A DNA stretch of 17,216 nucleotides from CAWACC01 sp964390695 (GCA_964390695.1 CAYMKI010000056.1:1-17216), one strand, 5' to 3'; shown: positions 1 to 7,536, numbered from the stretch's first letter. Notes: generated from the sequence alone by a model not told the origin. Translations and numbers: made by a program.

Positions 1-533
1 CTGTCGGAAGGCGTTTTACCTTTTTCAAACAATTTAACATGAAGGATCGCTAGGATCTTATGAGAGAGGTAATGGTTCGAAGTGTGGGGATATACCTCAA
101 AAAACAACTGAAAGAACTTATCGAAGCGCCCTTCGTTAGCATATGCTGTACACAGAAGAAGCTTTACAGAGTGATATTGCGGATGCTGCAGGGCAATAGG
201 TTCGAGAAGATCCACTAGTTTGTAAGCAGTTTCTTTTGGAGAAATAGACGGGTTTTCATTTAAATATAGTTCAAGACCTTGGTCATAGTAAGATTTCTCA
301 CCAGCTTCCATAGATAACGTGGGATTAAGGATCAAGCCGGAAATCGAGTCTAAAAATGTTTGCACCGCCTTATCTTGCTCCTGTTCATGAAGATAGCTTA
401 ATGCTTGCTTTAGCAACCTCTGGCTATTTTCATCCTGGGCATTTTCTTTGATAGGCTTGCATGGCGTTTCCGCACTTTCTAATTGCACGAAACAGACGGA
501 TAAGCACGAAACAAGAAGTAATGATTTATACAT
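1..533 (-). CDS. Exported helical (TPR-like) hypothetical protein, 3' end cut by window edge
   Basis: An open frame reads leftward from an ATG at 533 to the window edge with no stop, giving about 177 N-terminal residues. The product begins MYKSLLLVSCLSVCF, a short basic start followed by a hydrophobic stretch. LLVSC could act as a lipobox (Cys10); ordinary signal peptidase cleavage near ESAE is the alternative. The mature part is alpha-helical in character, with a segment like a tetratricopeptide pair (LLKQALSYLHEQEQDKAVQTF) and later helices around YHSVKLLLCTAYANEGRFDKFF. This suggests a secreted or periplasmic scaffold. No catalytic motif is visible. It is transcribed divergently from yidC. 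No strong Shine-Dalgarno sequence lies before the ATG (AAAGAGAAA is about 12 nt away). I do not recognise the family; the frame itself is convincing because codon use and protein character are coherent throughout. Confidence 0.72.
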   Translation of the reverse strand, partial: MYKSLLLVSCLSVCFVQLESAETPCKPIKENAQDENSQRLLKQALSYLHEQEQDKAVQTFLDSISGLILNPTLSMEAGEKSYYDQGLELYLNENPSISPKETAYKLVDLLEPIALQHPQYHSVKLLLCTAYANEGRFDKFFQLFFEVYPHTSNHYLSHKILAILHVKLFEKGKTPSD

Positions 534-855
534 AAAATCAACGGATTTCTCTTTATGGTTTTAAATGGGTGTGATATGTTTATACCCAAACGACCTTAAA
601 ATTTGGTTTTGGACCTAAGCGAAAGTTCCAATGAATAAACTTTCAAAACAAAGCCAATAATATAACATGGGCATTGTTTTGAAAGATCGAATCTCAGGAC
701 TTTGGCTAGGTCGAATTCCAGATTTTCAGGGCGTTTGGGTACAGTATAACATTTATACCCCAATATCTTGAAATTTTGGTTATATTATGCACCGAAAGCA
801 AAATATTGCGTATAAAAAACAATCCCTGACAACAAAAAAAAGTATATCCTAAGTT
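534..855. other. Divergent intergenic region, promoters not resolved
   Basis: This 322-bp stretch separates two divergent genes and must carry their promoters. Most of it is occupied by the imperfect palindrome listed separately. TATATTAT at 781-788 and TATAAA-like sequence near 811 could serve as -10 elements for yidC, but I found no -35 at a proper distance. No open frame of convincing length or composition was found here. Confidence 0.5.
578..800. repeat. Imperfect three-armed palindromic element upstream of yidC
   Basis: The reverse complement of 578-660 aligns with 661-751 over its whole length at roughly 70 percent by eye. Matched blocks are CCCAAACG/CGTTTGGG at the outside (584-591 and 732-739), AGGTC-type blocks in the middle (611-615 and 709-713), and CTTTCAAAACAA/TTGTTTTGAAAG at the inside (640-651 and 674-685). 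The turn lies near 656-669. A third partial arm at 751-800 repeats the left arm in direct orientation: TTTATACCC at 579-587 and 752-760, TTTGGTT at 602-608 and 775-781, CGAAAG at 620-625 and 793-798. The arm could pair with the right arm instead of the left. This resembles a decayed MITE-like palindrome or a structured leader. No transposase is adjacent. Confidence 0.6.
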
Positions 856-3369
856 ATGATGGAAAAAAGACACATATTATTATTTTTGGTCATTGCCGCC
901 AGTTTTTTCATGGTCAATTACTACTACCAGTATCAAAACCAAGAACAACTTCGGGAATGGAACCTTAAGCAAAAAGATCGGAAGATCAAGAAGATCAAGC
1001 AACTCGAAGCTGACATTGCACAACGTACTGCTAATGCTTCCACCCTGCCTTTGATGAGTATTTATGCAGATAGAGAAGGTACTCAATTTCTGGCCACAGG
1101 TGTTGCCGATGAAAATAATGTCTTGAGTTTATCTTGGGATGCCACAATTCCGCAAAGCATTTTTGCAAGACCCGTCAAGTCAACGCAAGCTCCACAAGAA
1201 TACTACATCGTATATACTTCTAAAACAGTCGGTGGACCTATTGTTTATCGTCAAGGAGTTCCTGAGCCTTTATTGCTGGCTAACTTGCCCGATTTTGGCA
1301 GATTCGACCTTCAATTGCTTTCTCTTTCTCCGGAAGACAAGAACAAACCCTTCACCGTAACATCAGCAGACTACACTGATGGTCACTTTAGCGTACCCTT
1401 AGAACAGTTAAACAAACTCAAAAAAGATGTCAGCGAAGAAGGCGCCTTGCCGCTTGAAGTTTTCCTAAAAAATAGCCTGGTCTTGATGAAAACCGATAAG
1501 GGCTATTTACCAGTGGCTGTGTACAAAGTAGACACTCAGTCAGTCGTTTTCTTAGAAGACATTTCCGATCTCTCATCTCGAGTATATGTTCCAGAAGCTA
1601 AAAACGGATATGGACTCAATAATTACGCCGAAGAAAAGTTTTTCGTGTTAGAAAACGATTACCAGCAGTTAGTATTCTCGAATGTAGGCGGAGCCTTAGT
1701 GGAAATCAACTTGCCGTTTGCCACAAAAGCCAATAAAGAGAGTGTGGTCAGGCCTATCGAATTCGACCGCGATATCGTCGAACATCATCCTTACAATGCC
1801 CGCTTCCCCTCCAAGCCATTTTATACAGCCTCCGACAAGCCCGAAGGACCCTACATGGAGCATATCGAAGGCAAACTTGGCGGCTATTACCCTCTTTTAC
1901 GTCGGGACCTGATAGAAAGCCACCATCGCAAATCGATACGTATAGAGCCAAGGTTTTATGCCTTAAATATTGTTTCAGAATATCCTGAAGTGGCCAAGCA
2001 AATCTATACCGTCAAGCAATTCGACAAGCAAACTATTGTTTTTGAATCTGAACAACATCATAGGAAGATCACTAAAACCTATTCCATCGCTGTGGAAGAA
2101 AAAGGCGCACCTTATTCCATCGACTTGACCATCGATATCCAAGGCGATGCGCGAGGCCTATGGTTGACCACAGGCATACCTGAAGTCGAGTGGATATCCG
2201 GTGGACCTGCGCCAGCTTTAAAGTACAGGATGACCCGACAGGGAAAATCTGAAGTCGAGGCTATAGACCTTCCAAAAGACGCCATTACAAACACCTCTGT
2301 GTATCCAGATTGGGTATGCAACTCGAATGGATTCTTAGGGATGATTCTGAATCCCGTAACAGAAGTCGATCCGGGTTTCCGTGCTCAGATGATACCGGGC
2401 ATCAATACGCCATCGCGATTGTTGGAAATCGATCAGGACTACAATCGTTTCAGCGCTCAAAATCTGCCAGGCTATCTTATGTTGCTTCCTTTGAAAAGCA
2501 GCGGAGGTAGCATGAAGTTTCATTTCTTTGCCGGGCCTTTTGCCGATGATGTCCTCAAAGAGGTCGATCACTTTTATTCTGATCCGGAGACAGGCTACAA
2601 TCCCGATTTTCTGGCTGCGCAAACGTTTCATGGCTGGTTTGCTTTTATATCGGAACCCTTTGCCGATTTCTTGTTCATCTTGATGAAGCTATTTCATCGG
2701 ATCACAGGCTCGTGGGCTTTTTCGATCGTGCTCTTGACGGTAGCGCTGCGTTTGATGCTCTACCCCTTGAACGCCTGGTCTATGAAGTCTATGGCTAAAA
2801 TGCAGCAGGTAGCGCCCGAGGTGACAGCTATTCAGGAAAAATACAAGAAAGATCCTAAGAAAGCACAAATTGAGATCATGAACCTTTACAGGGAGCGCGG
2901 CATTAATCCCATGACAGGCTGTTTGCCCCTGCTGATACAGATGCCATTTTTGATAGGTATGTTTGATCTTCTGAAGTCCACTTTTGAACTGCGAGGAGCT
3001 AGCTTTATCCCAGGGTGGATAGAAAACCTTACTGCACCGGACGTGCTTTTCAGCTGGAAGACGCCTATTTTCTTTATAGGAAATCAGTTCCACCTCCTGC
3101 CTATCTTACTAGGAGCTGTGATGTTCCTTCAACAAAGGATGAGCACGACCCTGCCGAAAGATCCTAGTCTTTGGACCGAGCAGCAAAGGCAGCAGCGTGC
3201 GATGGGAACGATTATGACGGTGGTATTTACCATTATGTTCTATAACTTCCCCTCGGGATTAAATATTTACTGGTTATCCTCGATGTTATTGGGTATTATC
3301 CAGCAATGGTGGATCCAAAAGTCCATATCAAAAAATGTTACCACTGTTCAAACGATTAAAAAGACATGA
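856..3369 (+). CDS. yidC: Membrane protein insertase YidC (Oxa1/60-kDa inner-membrane protein), 837 aa
   Basis: YidC inserts and folds inner-membrane proteins, alone or with the Sec translocon. Residues 6-24 form an N-terminal membrane anchor, followed by a very large periplasmic domain (about 25-595) and the conserved C-terminal insertase core. In the core, AFSIVLLTVALRLMLYPL (621-638) carries the conserved groove arginine R632. It is followed by the charged cytoplasmic hairpin (KMQQVAPEVTAIQEKYKKDP), the RGINPMTGCLPLLIQ motif (681-695) and two or three further membrane spans. The protein is much longer than E. coli YidC (548 aa) because the periplasmic domain is enlarged, as in chlamydial homologues. 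Two adjacent ATG codons (856 and 859) are possible starts, and no clear ribosome binding site precedes them. The stop overlaps the dnaA start as ATGA (3366-3369), implying one transcript and coupled translation. The identification is secure. Confidence 0.97.
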   Translation: MMEKRHILLFLVIAASFFMVNYYYQYQNQEQLREWNLKQKDRKIKKIKQLEADIAQRTANASTLPLMSIYADREGTQFLATGVADENNVLSLSWDATIPQSIFARPVKSTQAPQEYYIVYTSKTVGGPIVYRQGVPEPLLLANLPDFGRFDLQLLSLSPEDKNKPFTVTSADYTDGHFSVPLEQLNKLKKDVSEEGALPLEVFLKNSLVLMKTDKGYLPVAVYKVDTQSVVFLEDISDLSSRVYVPEAKNGYGLNNYAEEKFFVLENDYQQLVFSNVGGALVEINLPFATKANKESVVRPIEFDRDIVEHHPYNARFPSKPFYTASDKPEGPYMEHIEGKLGGYYPLLRRDLIESHHRKSIRIEPRFYALNIVSEYPEVAKQIYTVKQFDKQTIVFESEQHHRKITKTYSIAVEEKGAPYSIDLTIDIQGDARGLWLTTGIPEVEWISGGPAPALKYRMTRQGKSEVEAIDLPKDAITNTSVYPDWVCNSNGFLGMILNPVTEVDPGFRAQMIPGINTPSRLLEIDQDYNRFSAQNLPGYLMLLPLKSSGGSMKFHFFAGPFADDVLKEVDHFYSDPETGYNPDFLAAQTFHGWFAFISEPFADFLFILMKLFHRITGSWAFSIVLLTVALRLMLYPLNAWSMKSMAKMQQVAPEVTAIQEKYKKDPKKAQIEIMNLYRERGINPMTGCLPLLIQMPFLIGMFDLLKSTFELRGASFIPGWIENLTAPDVLFSWKTPIFFIGNQFHLLPILLGAVMFLQQRMSTTLPKDPSLWTEQQRQQRAMGTIMTVVFTIMFYNFPSGLNIYWLSSMLLGIIQQWWIQKSISKNVTTVQTIKKT

Positions 3370-4763
3370 AAGCATGGGCAGATTTCCTAACTCAGCAAGA
3401 AGCTGAGTTAGGAGTTGACACAGTACAAAAATGGTTAAGGCCGCTAAAAGTTATACGGTATGATGCCTGCAATTTGTATCTGGAAGCCAAAGATTCATTT
3501 CAGGCGATATGGTTTGAAGAGCATATTCGGCCCAAACTATTGACAAAATTCGTCAATAACAATAACAAAAGGATCAAGGTCCATCTACAGGTTGGCAGGC
3601 TGCCGGCACAGGCACCTAGTCCCAAAAAAGATGCCAAGAAAAATACTACTCCCCCTCAATCTCCAACACAAGCTCCTTTTTCGCTGACCTTTGATCTGCT
3701 GGATCCTTACTGTACTTTTGATCACTTTATCGCATCTGATGCCAACAAGCTCGCACATAAGCTGCTTTGCCAGCTATCTGGAGCAAACTCAGAAACACAA
3801 GATCGCAGTCAAGCGCCTCTAGAGCTTTCTGTATTCAATCCCATTTACCTACATGGAGGTGCAGGATCAGGAAAAACGCATTTGTTGATGGCTACAGCGC
3901 AAGCTTTGATGAACAGAGGATTGAAGGTCATATACGCCAGGTCCGAAACATTTACCCAACATGTTGTCACGGCTATCCGTTCGAGCGAGATGAACATCTT
4001 TCGTCAGGCGTATCGCAATATTGACGTGCTGCTATTAGATGATGTGCATCTATTTTCAAGAAAAAGCGCCACGCAGGAAGAGCTCTTTCACACCTTTAAC
4101 ACCTTGCACGTCGCCAACAAGCAAATCATCATGGCCTCGAACTGTTCGCCGGCTGAACTCACATCCATAGAACCTCGCCTAGTTAGCCGTTTCGAATGGG
4201 GCATTGTTCTACCTCTGTTGGCCATCGATGATGAGCTGTTGAAGCAAATGCTGGAACAAAAAGCTGCGGCCTTGAACTTTCCCCTGCACCAAAAAGTCTG
4301 TGAATTTTTGATCACTACTTTTGCTAAAAATCCGAAGTCCATCAACAAAGCCCTTCAAGCATTGGTCTTGCGCACCCATCTGATGGAATCCAATCAGGGG
4401 ATTACGTCTAAGCATATTACGATCACACTAGCCAGTCAGCTGATTGCCGACCTGATCAAAGAAGAAGAAAGGAGCGCACTGACAGGTCCTAAAATTATCG
4501 AAAAAGTCGCCGAGTATTTCGGCTTGCCGGTTGATATCCTTCTGGGCAAAGATCAGACGCGCGATGCGGTAATCGCCCGACAGCTTGCCATGTACTTCTG
4601 CCGAAATTTGTTAAAGTTTCCCTATATGAAGATCGGCGAATTATTTTCTAAAGACCACTCTACCGTGATGTCTAGCGTTAAGGTCATCCAAAAAGGAATT
4701 GAGGAAAGCGACTCGGAGGTGCGAAATCACTATCTCACCCTACAGAAAAAATTACAGACATAA
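3366..4763 (+). CDS. dnaA: DnaA-family replication initiator paralogue (chlamydial DnaA_1 type), 465 aa
   Basis: A complete DnaA: domain I (1-77), a Pro/Lys-rich domain II linker (80-104, SPKKDAKKNTTPPQSP), an AAA+ ATPase domain III and a DNA-binding domain IV. Walker A is GGAGSGKTHLL (164-174), Walker B is VLLLDDVH (221-228), and the arginine-finger box VII is RLVSRFEWG (271-279). Domain IV has the helix-turn-helix signature FSKDHSTVMSSV (427-438), close to the canonical RDHTTV. All key ATPase residues are present, so it should bind ATP and DnaA boxes. Chlamydiae carry two dnaA genes. The location behind yidC matches the copy called dnaA_1 in Chlamydia from memory, so this is likely the divergent paralogue and may not be the main oriC initiator. 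It overlaps yidC by 4 nt. A strong hairpin lies in codons 7-16. No DnaA-box cluster was recognised nearby, so I do not call an origin here. Confidence 0.93.
   Translation: MKAWADFLTQQEAELGVDTVQKWLRPLKVIRYDACNLYLEAKDSFQAIWFEEHIRPKLLTKFVNNNNKRIKVHLQVGRLPAQAPSPKKDAKKNTTPPQSPTQAPFSLTFDLLDPYCTFDHFIASDANKLAHKLLCQLSGANSETQDRSQAPLELSVFNPIYLHGGAGSGKTHLLMATAQALMNRGLKVIYARSETFTQHVVTAIRSSEMNIFRQAYRNIDVLLLDDVHLFSRKSATQEELFHTFNTLHVANKQIIMASNCSPAELTSIEPRLVSRFEWGIVLPLLAIDDELLKQMLEQKAAALNFPLHQKVCEFLITTFAKNPKSINKALQALVLRTHLMESNQGITSKHITITLASQLIADLIKEEERSALTGPKIIEKVAEYFGLPVDILLGKDQTRDAVIARQLAMYFCRNLLKFPYMKIGELFSKDHSTVMSSVKVIQKGIEESDSEVRNHYLTLQKKLQT
3385..3413 (+). promoter_or_regulatory. Perfect 12-bp hairpin inside the 5' codons of dnaA
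   Basis: TCCTAACTCAGC (3385-3396), loop AAGAA (3397-3401) and GCTGAGTTAGGA (3402-3413) form an uninterrupted 12-bp stem with a 5-nt loop. It starts 19 nt after the first base of the dnaA ATG. It is coding (FLTQQEAELG) and not followed by a T run, so it is not an intrinsic terminator. A stem this stable so close to the start could modulate coupled translation from yidC or protect the 3' end of a processed yidC mRNA. The structure is read directly; its role is inference. Confidence 0.6.
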
Positions 4764-4810
4764 TTTAATCTTTTGTCCTGCAATAAAAAACTTGATTACA
4801 AAAGATTTAA
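4764..4810 (+). terminator. Inverted repeat after dnaA, possible terminator or mRNA 3' end
   Basis: TTTAATCTTTTGT (4764-4776) directly after the stop codon pairs with ACAAAAGATTTAA (4798-4810), with 12 of 13 positions matching and a 21-nt loop. The stem is AT-rich, the loop is long and no T run follows, so it is a weak intrinsic terminator at best. Confidence 0.4.
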
Positions 4811-4880
4811 GACTCATCACCCCTCAAAAACATAAGACGGTGCGTAACTATTCAGCATTGCAATGAGTGTGTAACTTGTT

Positions 4881-4912
4881 GAACCACAGAGCCCACAGAG
4901 AACACAGAGAGG
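4881..4912 (+). repeat. CACAGAG-type dispersed repeat, copy 1
   Basis: Three imperfect tandem units of the form CCACAGAG. It matches the reverse complement of copy 2 (5183-5213) at 30 of 31 positions, and copy 3 (from 17162) at 27 of 28 positions. Confidence 0.8.
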
Positions 4913-5100
4913 ATTGATATTGCAAGAAAATAATTTAAATATGATTGTTGTGGCTCATCGCGCAAATGAGTACAAAACTAGAGAGAAAAGACTAAAAGTT
5001 TGATATCTACAATATTGCTTCAAATTTAACACAGAATACACTGAGGCGCAAAAGGCACGGAGTTTAACAATTTAAGGCTTTGACAAGAAGCAAAAACATC

Positions 5101-5160
5101 AAATTGCGCGCGAGGCGCACAATTTTAGCGCTGTCAGTCAAACCCGTCGGATTTGACTGA
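5101..5160 (+). other. Two adjacent hairpins in the repeat region
   Basis: AAATTGCGC (5101-5109) pairs with GCGCACAATTT (5115-5125) with a 2-nt bulge. It is followed by TCAGTCAAA (5134-5142) and TTTGACTGA (5152-5160), a perfect 9-bp stem around a 9-nt loop. Neither is followed by a T run. They sit between the inverted CACAGAG copies and look like part of the same element. Confidence 0.5.
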
Positions 5161-5181
5161 ACTCTCTGAGCCTTTGTTATA

Positions 5182-5213
5182 TCTCTCTGTGTTCTCTTTG
5201 GGCTCTGTGGTTC
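5182..5213 (-). repeat. CACAGAG-type dispersed repeat, copy 2 (inverted)
   Basis: The reverse complement of copy 1 with one mismatch over 31 bases. The adjoining CTTTGTTATAT (5172-5182) recurs in reverse complement next to copy 3 (17192-17202), so the repeat is longer than its CACAGAG core. Confidence 0.8.
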
Positions 5214-5269
5214 AATATCATATGTTTTTTGAGGGGTGGTGAATAGTCACGATGGTGCGGTTATACACT

Positions 5270-5297
5270 TTGTACGGTGCTGAATACTTGCTATAAT
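5270..5297 (+). promoter_or_regulatory. Predicted sigma70-type promoter for ahcY
   Basis: The -10 box TATAAT (5292-5297) is a perfect consensus. TTGTAC (5270-5275) is a weak -35 at 16-bp spacing. Transcription would start near 5304, leaving a leader of about 100 nt. TGCAT/ATGCA (5387-5399) forms a small hairpin just before the ahcY ATG, where no clear Shine-Dalgarno sequence is present. Confidence 0.5.
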
Positions 5298-5402
5298 TTT
5301 TGAATTACAGTTTATTTATAAGCAAAGAAAAATACTAGCATGAATAACTGAGTTTTGAAAGAAGTTCATTGAATCAAAATCCGGATTGCATAAAATGCAG
5401 TT

Positions 5403-6734
5403 ATGGACAAATTTAAAGATTACCGTATTGTTGCAGACCTAGAGATTGATACAGAGGAAGGCGAATACTTAGCGCGCTGGGGCAGAGCGGAAATATCCTT
5501 AGCCGAAAAAGAAATGCCCGGCCTGATGGCATTGAGGGCAAGATATGCCAAATCTAAACCTCTAAAAGGGGCTAGAATTGCGGGCTGCCTGCATATGACC
5601 ATCCAAACGGCTGTGCTTATCGAAACCTTGACTGCATTGGGAGCACAAGTTCGCTGGTCGTCCTGCAACATTTTTTCCACACAAGATCAAGCCGCTGCTG
5701 CCATAGCCGCGGCGGGCATCCCTGTATTCGCCTGGAAAGGCATGAGCGAAACAGAATACACTTGGTGCATAGAGCAAACCTTATTTTTTGGCAAGAAACC
5801 GCTGAATATGATGATCGATGATGGAGGCGACCTTACCCATCTTGTGCATGCGCATCATCGCGAGCTACTGCCAGGAATAAGAGGGCTTTCGGAAGAAACG
5901 ACAACCGGCATAAGAAATCTATATAAACTGCAAGATCGCGGTGAGCTTGGCGTACCCGCCATCAATGTCAACGATGCTGTGACCAAATCCAAATTTGACA
6001 ATCTTTACGGCTGCAGGGAATCGTTTATTGATGGTCTTAAACGCGCCACGGATATCATGGTGGCGGGAAAAACGGTAGTTATTGCCGGATATGGCGATGT
6101 CGGTAAGGGTTGCGCCCAGTCCGTTGTTGCTTATGGCGGTAGAGTGATCATCTGCGAGATCGATCCCATCTGTGCCTACCAGGCCTGTATGCAGGGTTAT
6201 ACGGTCATGACCATGGAGGAAGCAGCTCCCATCGGAGATATCTTTGTCACCGCTACAGGCTGTATAGAAGTCATACGCCAAGAGCACATTGTCAAAATGA
6301 AAGACCATGCCATATTATGCAACATCGGCCATTTTGATACGGAAATAGACCTCTCCTGGTTGCAGAAGAGACGTCATATTGAGAGAGAACGCATAAAACC
6401 GCAAGTCGATAAATATACTTGGAAAAAGACCGGCAAAAGTTTCATATTGCTGGCTGAAGGGCGCCTAGTGAATTTAGGATGCGGCAAAGGGCATCCATCA
6501 TTTGTGATGTCGAATTCCTTTTGCAACCAGGTGCTTGCCCAAATAGAATTATGGAAAAATCCAGGGAATTATGCCATAGGCATACATCGATTGCCAAAAA
6601 TATTGGACGAGCTTGTTGCTAGACTTCATCTTGAGAAATTAGGCGTGCATTTAACCACCTTGACGCCCAAGCAGTCGGACTATCTAGGCTTGCCGATCAA
6701 CGGCCCCTTCAAGCCCGACAGCTATCTCTACTGA
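5403..6734 (+). CDS. ahcY: Adenosylhomocysteinase (S-adenosyl-L-homocysteine hydrolase), 443 aa
   Basis: A cytosolic NAD-dependent enzyme that reversibly splits S-adenosylhomocysteine into adenosine and homocysteine, removing the product inhibitor of methyltransferases. Diagnostic blocks are GCLHMTIQTAVLIETL (61-76, with active-site H64), MIDDGGDLT (137-145, D140), SEETTTG (163-169, E165), the catalytic VTKSKFDNLYGC (193-204, with K195, D199, N200, C204), the Rossmann motif AGYGDVGKGCAQ (228-239) and GHFD. The C-terminus KPDSYLY matches the usual KPDHYRY tail, whose Lys and Tyr reach into the neighbouring subunit of the tetramer. The length is normal, all catalytic residues are present and the gene looks intact. 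No metK, metH or luxS homologue is adjacent. It is a single-gene unit with its own promoter, sitting behind a repeat-rich stretch and converging on the next gene with 10 nt between stops. Confidence 0.97.
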   Translation: MDKFKDYRIVADLEIDTEEGEYLARWGRAEISLAEKEMPGLMALRARYAKSKPLKGARIAGCLHMTIQTAVLIETLTALGAQVRWSSCNIFSTQDQAAAAIAAAGIPVFAWKGMSETEYTWCIEQTLFFGKKPLNMMIDDGGDLTHLVHAHHRELLPGIRGLSEETTTGIRNLYKLQDRGELGVPAINVNDAVTKSKFDNLYGCRESFIDGLKRATDIMVAGKTVVIAGYGDVGKGCAQSVVAYGGRVIICEIDPICAYQACMQGYTVMTMEEAAPIGDIFVTATGCIEVIRQEHIVKMKDHAILCNIGHFDTEIDLSWLQKRRHIERERIKPQVDKYTWKKTGKSFILLAEGRLVNLGCGKGHPSFVMSNSFCNQVLAQIELWKNPGNYAIGIHRLPKILDELVARLHLEKLGVHLTTLTPKQSDYLGLPINGPFKPDSYLY

Positions 6735-6744
6735 GACATGAAAA

Positions 6745-7368
6745 TTACATGTTCAGAATTTGCCTTTGAAGCTGGGTGGTATAAGGTAAATTTCTGATAT
6801 AGTCCTTGGTATTTCTCAAAAGAACAGGGTCGTTTTGTAGAGGTTCAAGAATTTCTCTTCCGCGGTTTCCCGAAGATCCTGAACCTGTATTCACATTGGG
6901 TTCTAGACCTGTCCAAATAACGCCTTGAAAATTATTGTGTTGCGCCCAAACGATGATTTCATGAGCTTTTTCGGCAGTAAGCTGAGAGCCAATTTTTCCG
7001 GACCATGTTTGACCCATGACATTGTACTGATCTTCTTGAGCTTGGGGTCTTCCTAATTTTAGATAACTGATATTTTTAGCTGTTGTGCCTTCGCGAACAC
7101 GCAAGTTTTCTTTTGCTAGTTCAAAATTATGATATTTTGAAGTAGCAGCATAAACTTTTTCATCGGAAGCGTTTTTATCTATAACCAGGGTGTAGCGGCG
7201 ATTTTCTGTGTTCATGCTGGAGAGACGTGACATTCTAATAGGCAACTTCAATCCCCCCGCTTCTTGAAAAGCGCCTTCGATATCCAATGAGGCTTGATAG
7301 ACTGGACTGTAGGTTTGATTCACTAGACTTCCCCAGGCAAGTACTGCCACGTTTGTCGTTGTGTTCAT
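6745..7368 (-). CDS. AWGSL-motif protein, gamma-glutamylcyclotransferase-like (tentative), 207 aa
   Basis: The N-terminus VAVLAWGSLVNQ (7-18) carries a W-G-S-L motif resembling the Y-G-S-x substrate loop of gamma-glutamylcyclotransferase/AIG2-like folds. The block LPIRMSRLSSMNTENRRYTLVID (42-64) and a C-terminal YIRNLPYTTQLQRQIL resemble a widespread uncharacterised bacterial family in which AWGSL is followed by a Pro-rich FSRIS..RLTLVID segment. From memory, a C-terminal IR..P....TP.RR motif closes that family. Here the TP.RR element is degenerate (TTQLQRQ). No signal peptide or membrane span is visible, so it is likely cytoplasmic. The start at 7368 is supported by AAGGAG 8 nt upstream. The gene stands alone, divergent from an orphan gene and convergent with ahcY. 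The enzymatic function is unproven; the family resemblance is moderate. Confidence 0.6.
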   Translation of the reverse strand: MNTTTNVAVLAWGSLVNQTYSPVYQASLDIEGAFQEAGGLKLPIRMSRLSSMNTENRRYTLVIDKNASDEKVYAATSKYHNFELAKENLRVREGTTAKNISYLKLGRPQAQEDQYNVMGQTWSGKIGSQLTAEKAHEIIVWAQHNNFQGVIWTGLEPNVNTGSGSSGNRGREILEPLQNDPVLLRNTKDYIRNLPYTTQLQRQILNM

Positions 7369-7427
7369 ATATAAACTCCTTTTGTGGTTATTATAAATTT
7401 ATAAAACAAATAAACATTAAAAAAGGT

Positions 7428-7457
7428 ATTATATCATAAATCAACTTTACAAATCAA
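7428..7457 (-). promoter_or_regulatory. Predicted promoter of the AWGSL gene
   Basis: Read leftward, TTGATT (plus 7452-7457) is a 4/6 -35 box. A perfect TATAAT (plus 7428-7433) lies 18 bp downstream. The -35 lies inside the palindrome at 7451-7474. Confidence 0.5.
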
Positions 7458-7474
7458 TTAAATAATATTGATTT
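7451..7474. promoter_or_regulatory. AT-rich palindrome overlapping the -35, operator candidate
   Basis: AAATCAAT (7451-7458) and ATTGATTT (7467-7474) are perfect 8-bp half-sites separated by 8 bp, so half-site centres are 16 bp apart. The site lies between two divergent genes and covers the leftward -35 box, a layout typical of a dimeric repressor or regulator. The AT-rich context makes chance palindromes more likely. Confidence 0.35.
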
Positions 7475-7536
7475 CATACTATTGCAATAAATTCTCAGAT
7501 GTTTTATCAAAAGCTCAAGCACATAAGGAGGGATAT

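Larger units (their letters stand above)
4811..5269. other. Non-coding repeat-rich stretch between dnaA and ahcY
   Basis: About 0.46 kb without a credible gene. It holds two inverted copies of a CACAGAG-type repeat (4881-4912 and 5182-5213) flanked symmetrically by ACTATTCA (4847-4854) and TGAATAGT (5240-5247), each exactly 26 nt from its repeat. CACCCCTCAAAAACATA (4818-4834) has an inverted partner at 5221-5238. A third degenerate block of CACTGAG/CACGGAG units lies at about 5030-5063. The layout suggests a small non-autonomous mobile element or a nested insertion; no transposase reading frame is present. Confidence 0.6.

Noticed and set aside
2689..3093. 134-codon leftward frame inside yidC
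   Set aside because: It is antisense to the conserved insertase core; its composition follows from the sense codons.
4881..5213. CRISPR array from repeated CACAGAG units
   Set aside because: The units are only 8-11 bp, contiguous or inverted, with no unique spacers of even length and no cas gene.
4764..5402. Possible chromosomal origin beside dnaA
   Set aside because: The stretch shows dispersed repeats and hairpins but no recognisable cluster of DnaA boxes (TTATCCACA-like) or AT-rich unwinding repeats, and this dnaA is probably the divergent paralogue.
5919..6308. 129-codon leftward frame inside ahcY
   Set aside because: It is antisense to highly conserved catalytic and NAD-binding blocks, with no ribosome site.
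7468..7536. TTG-initiated extension of the orphan gene
   Set aside because: It has no ribosome site and begins inside a palindrome, whereas the ATG at 7537 has AAGGAGG at ideal spacing.
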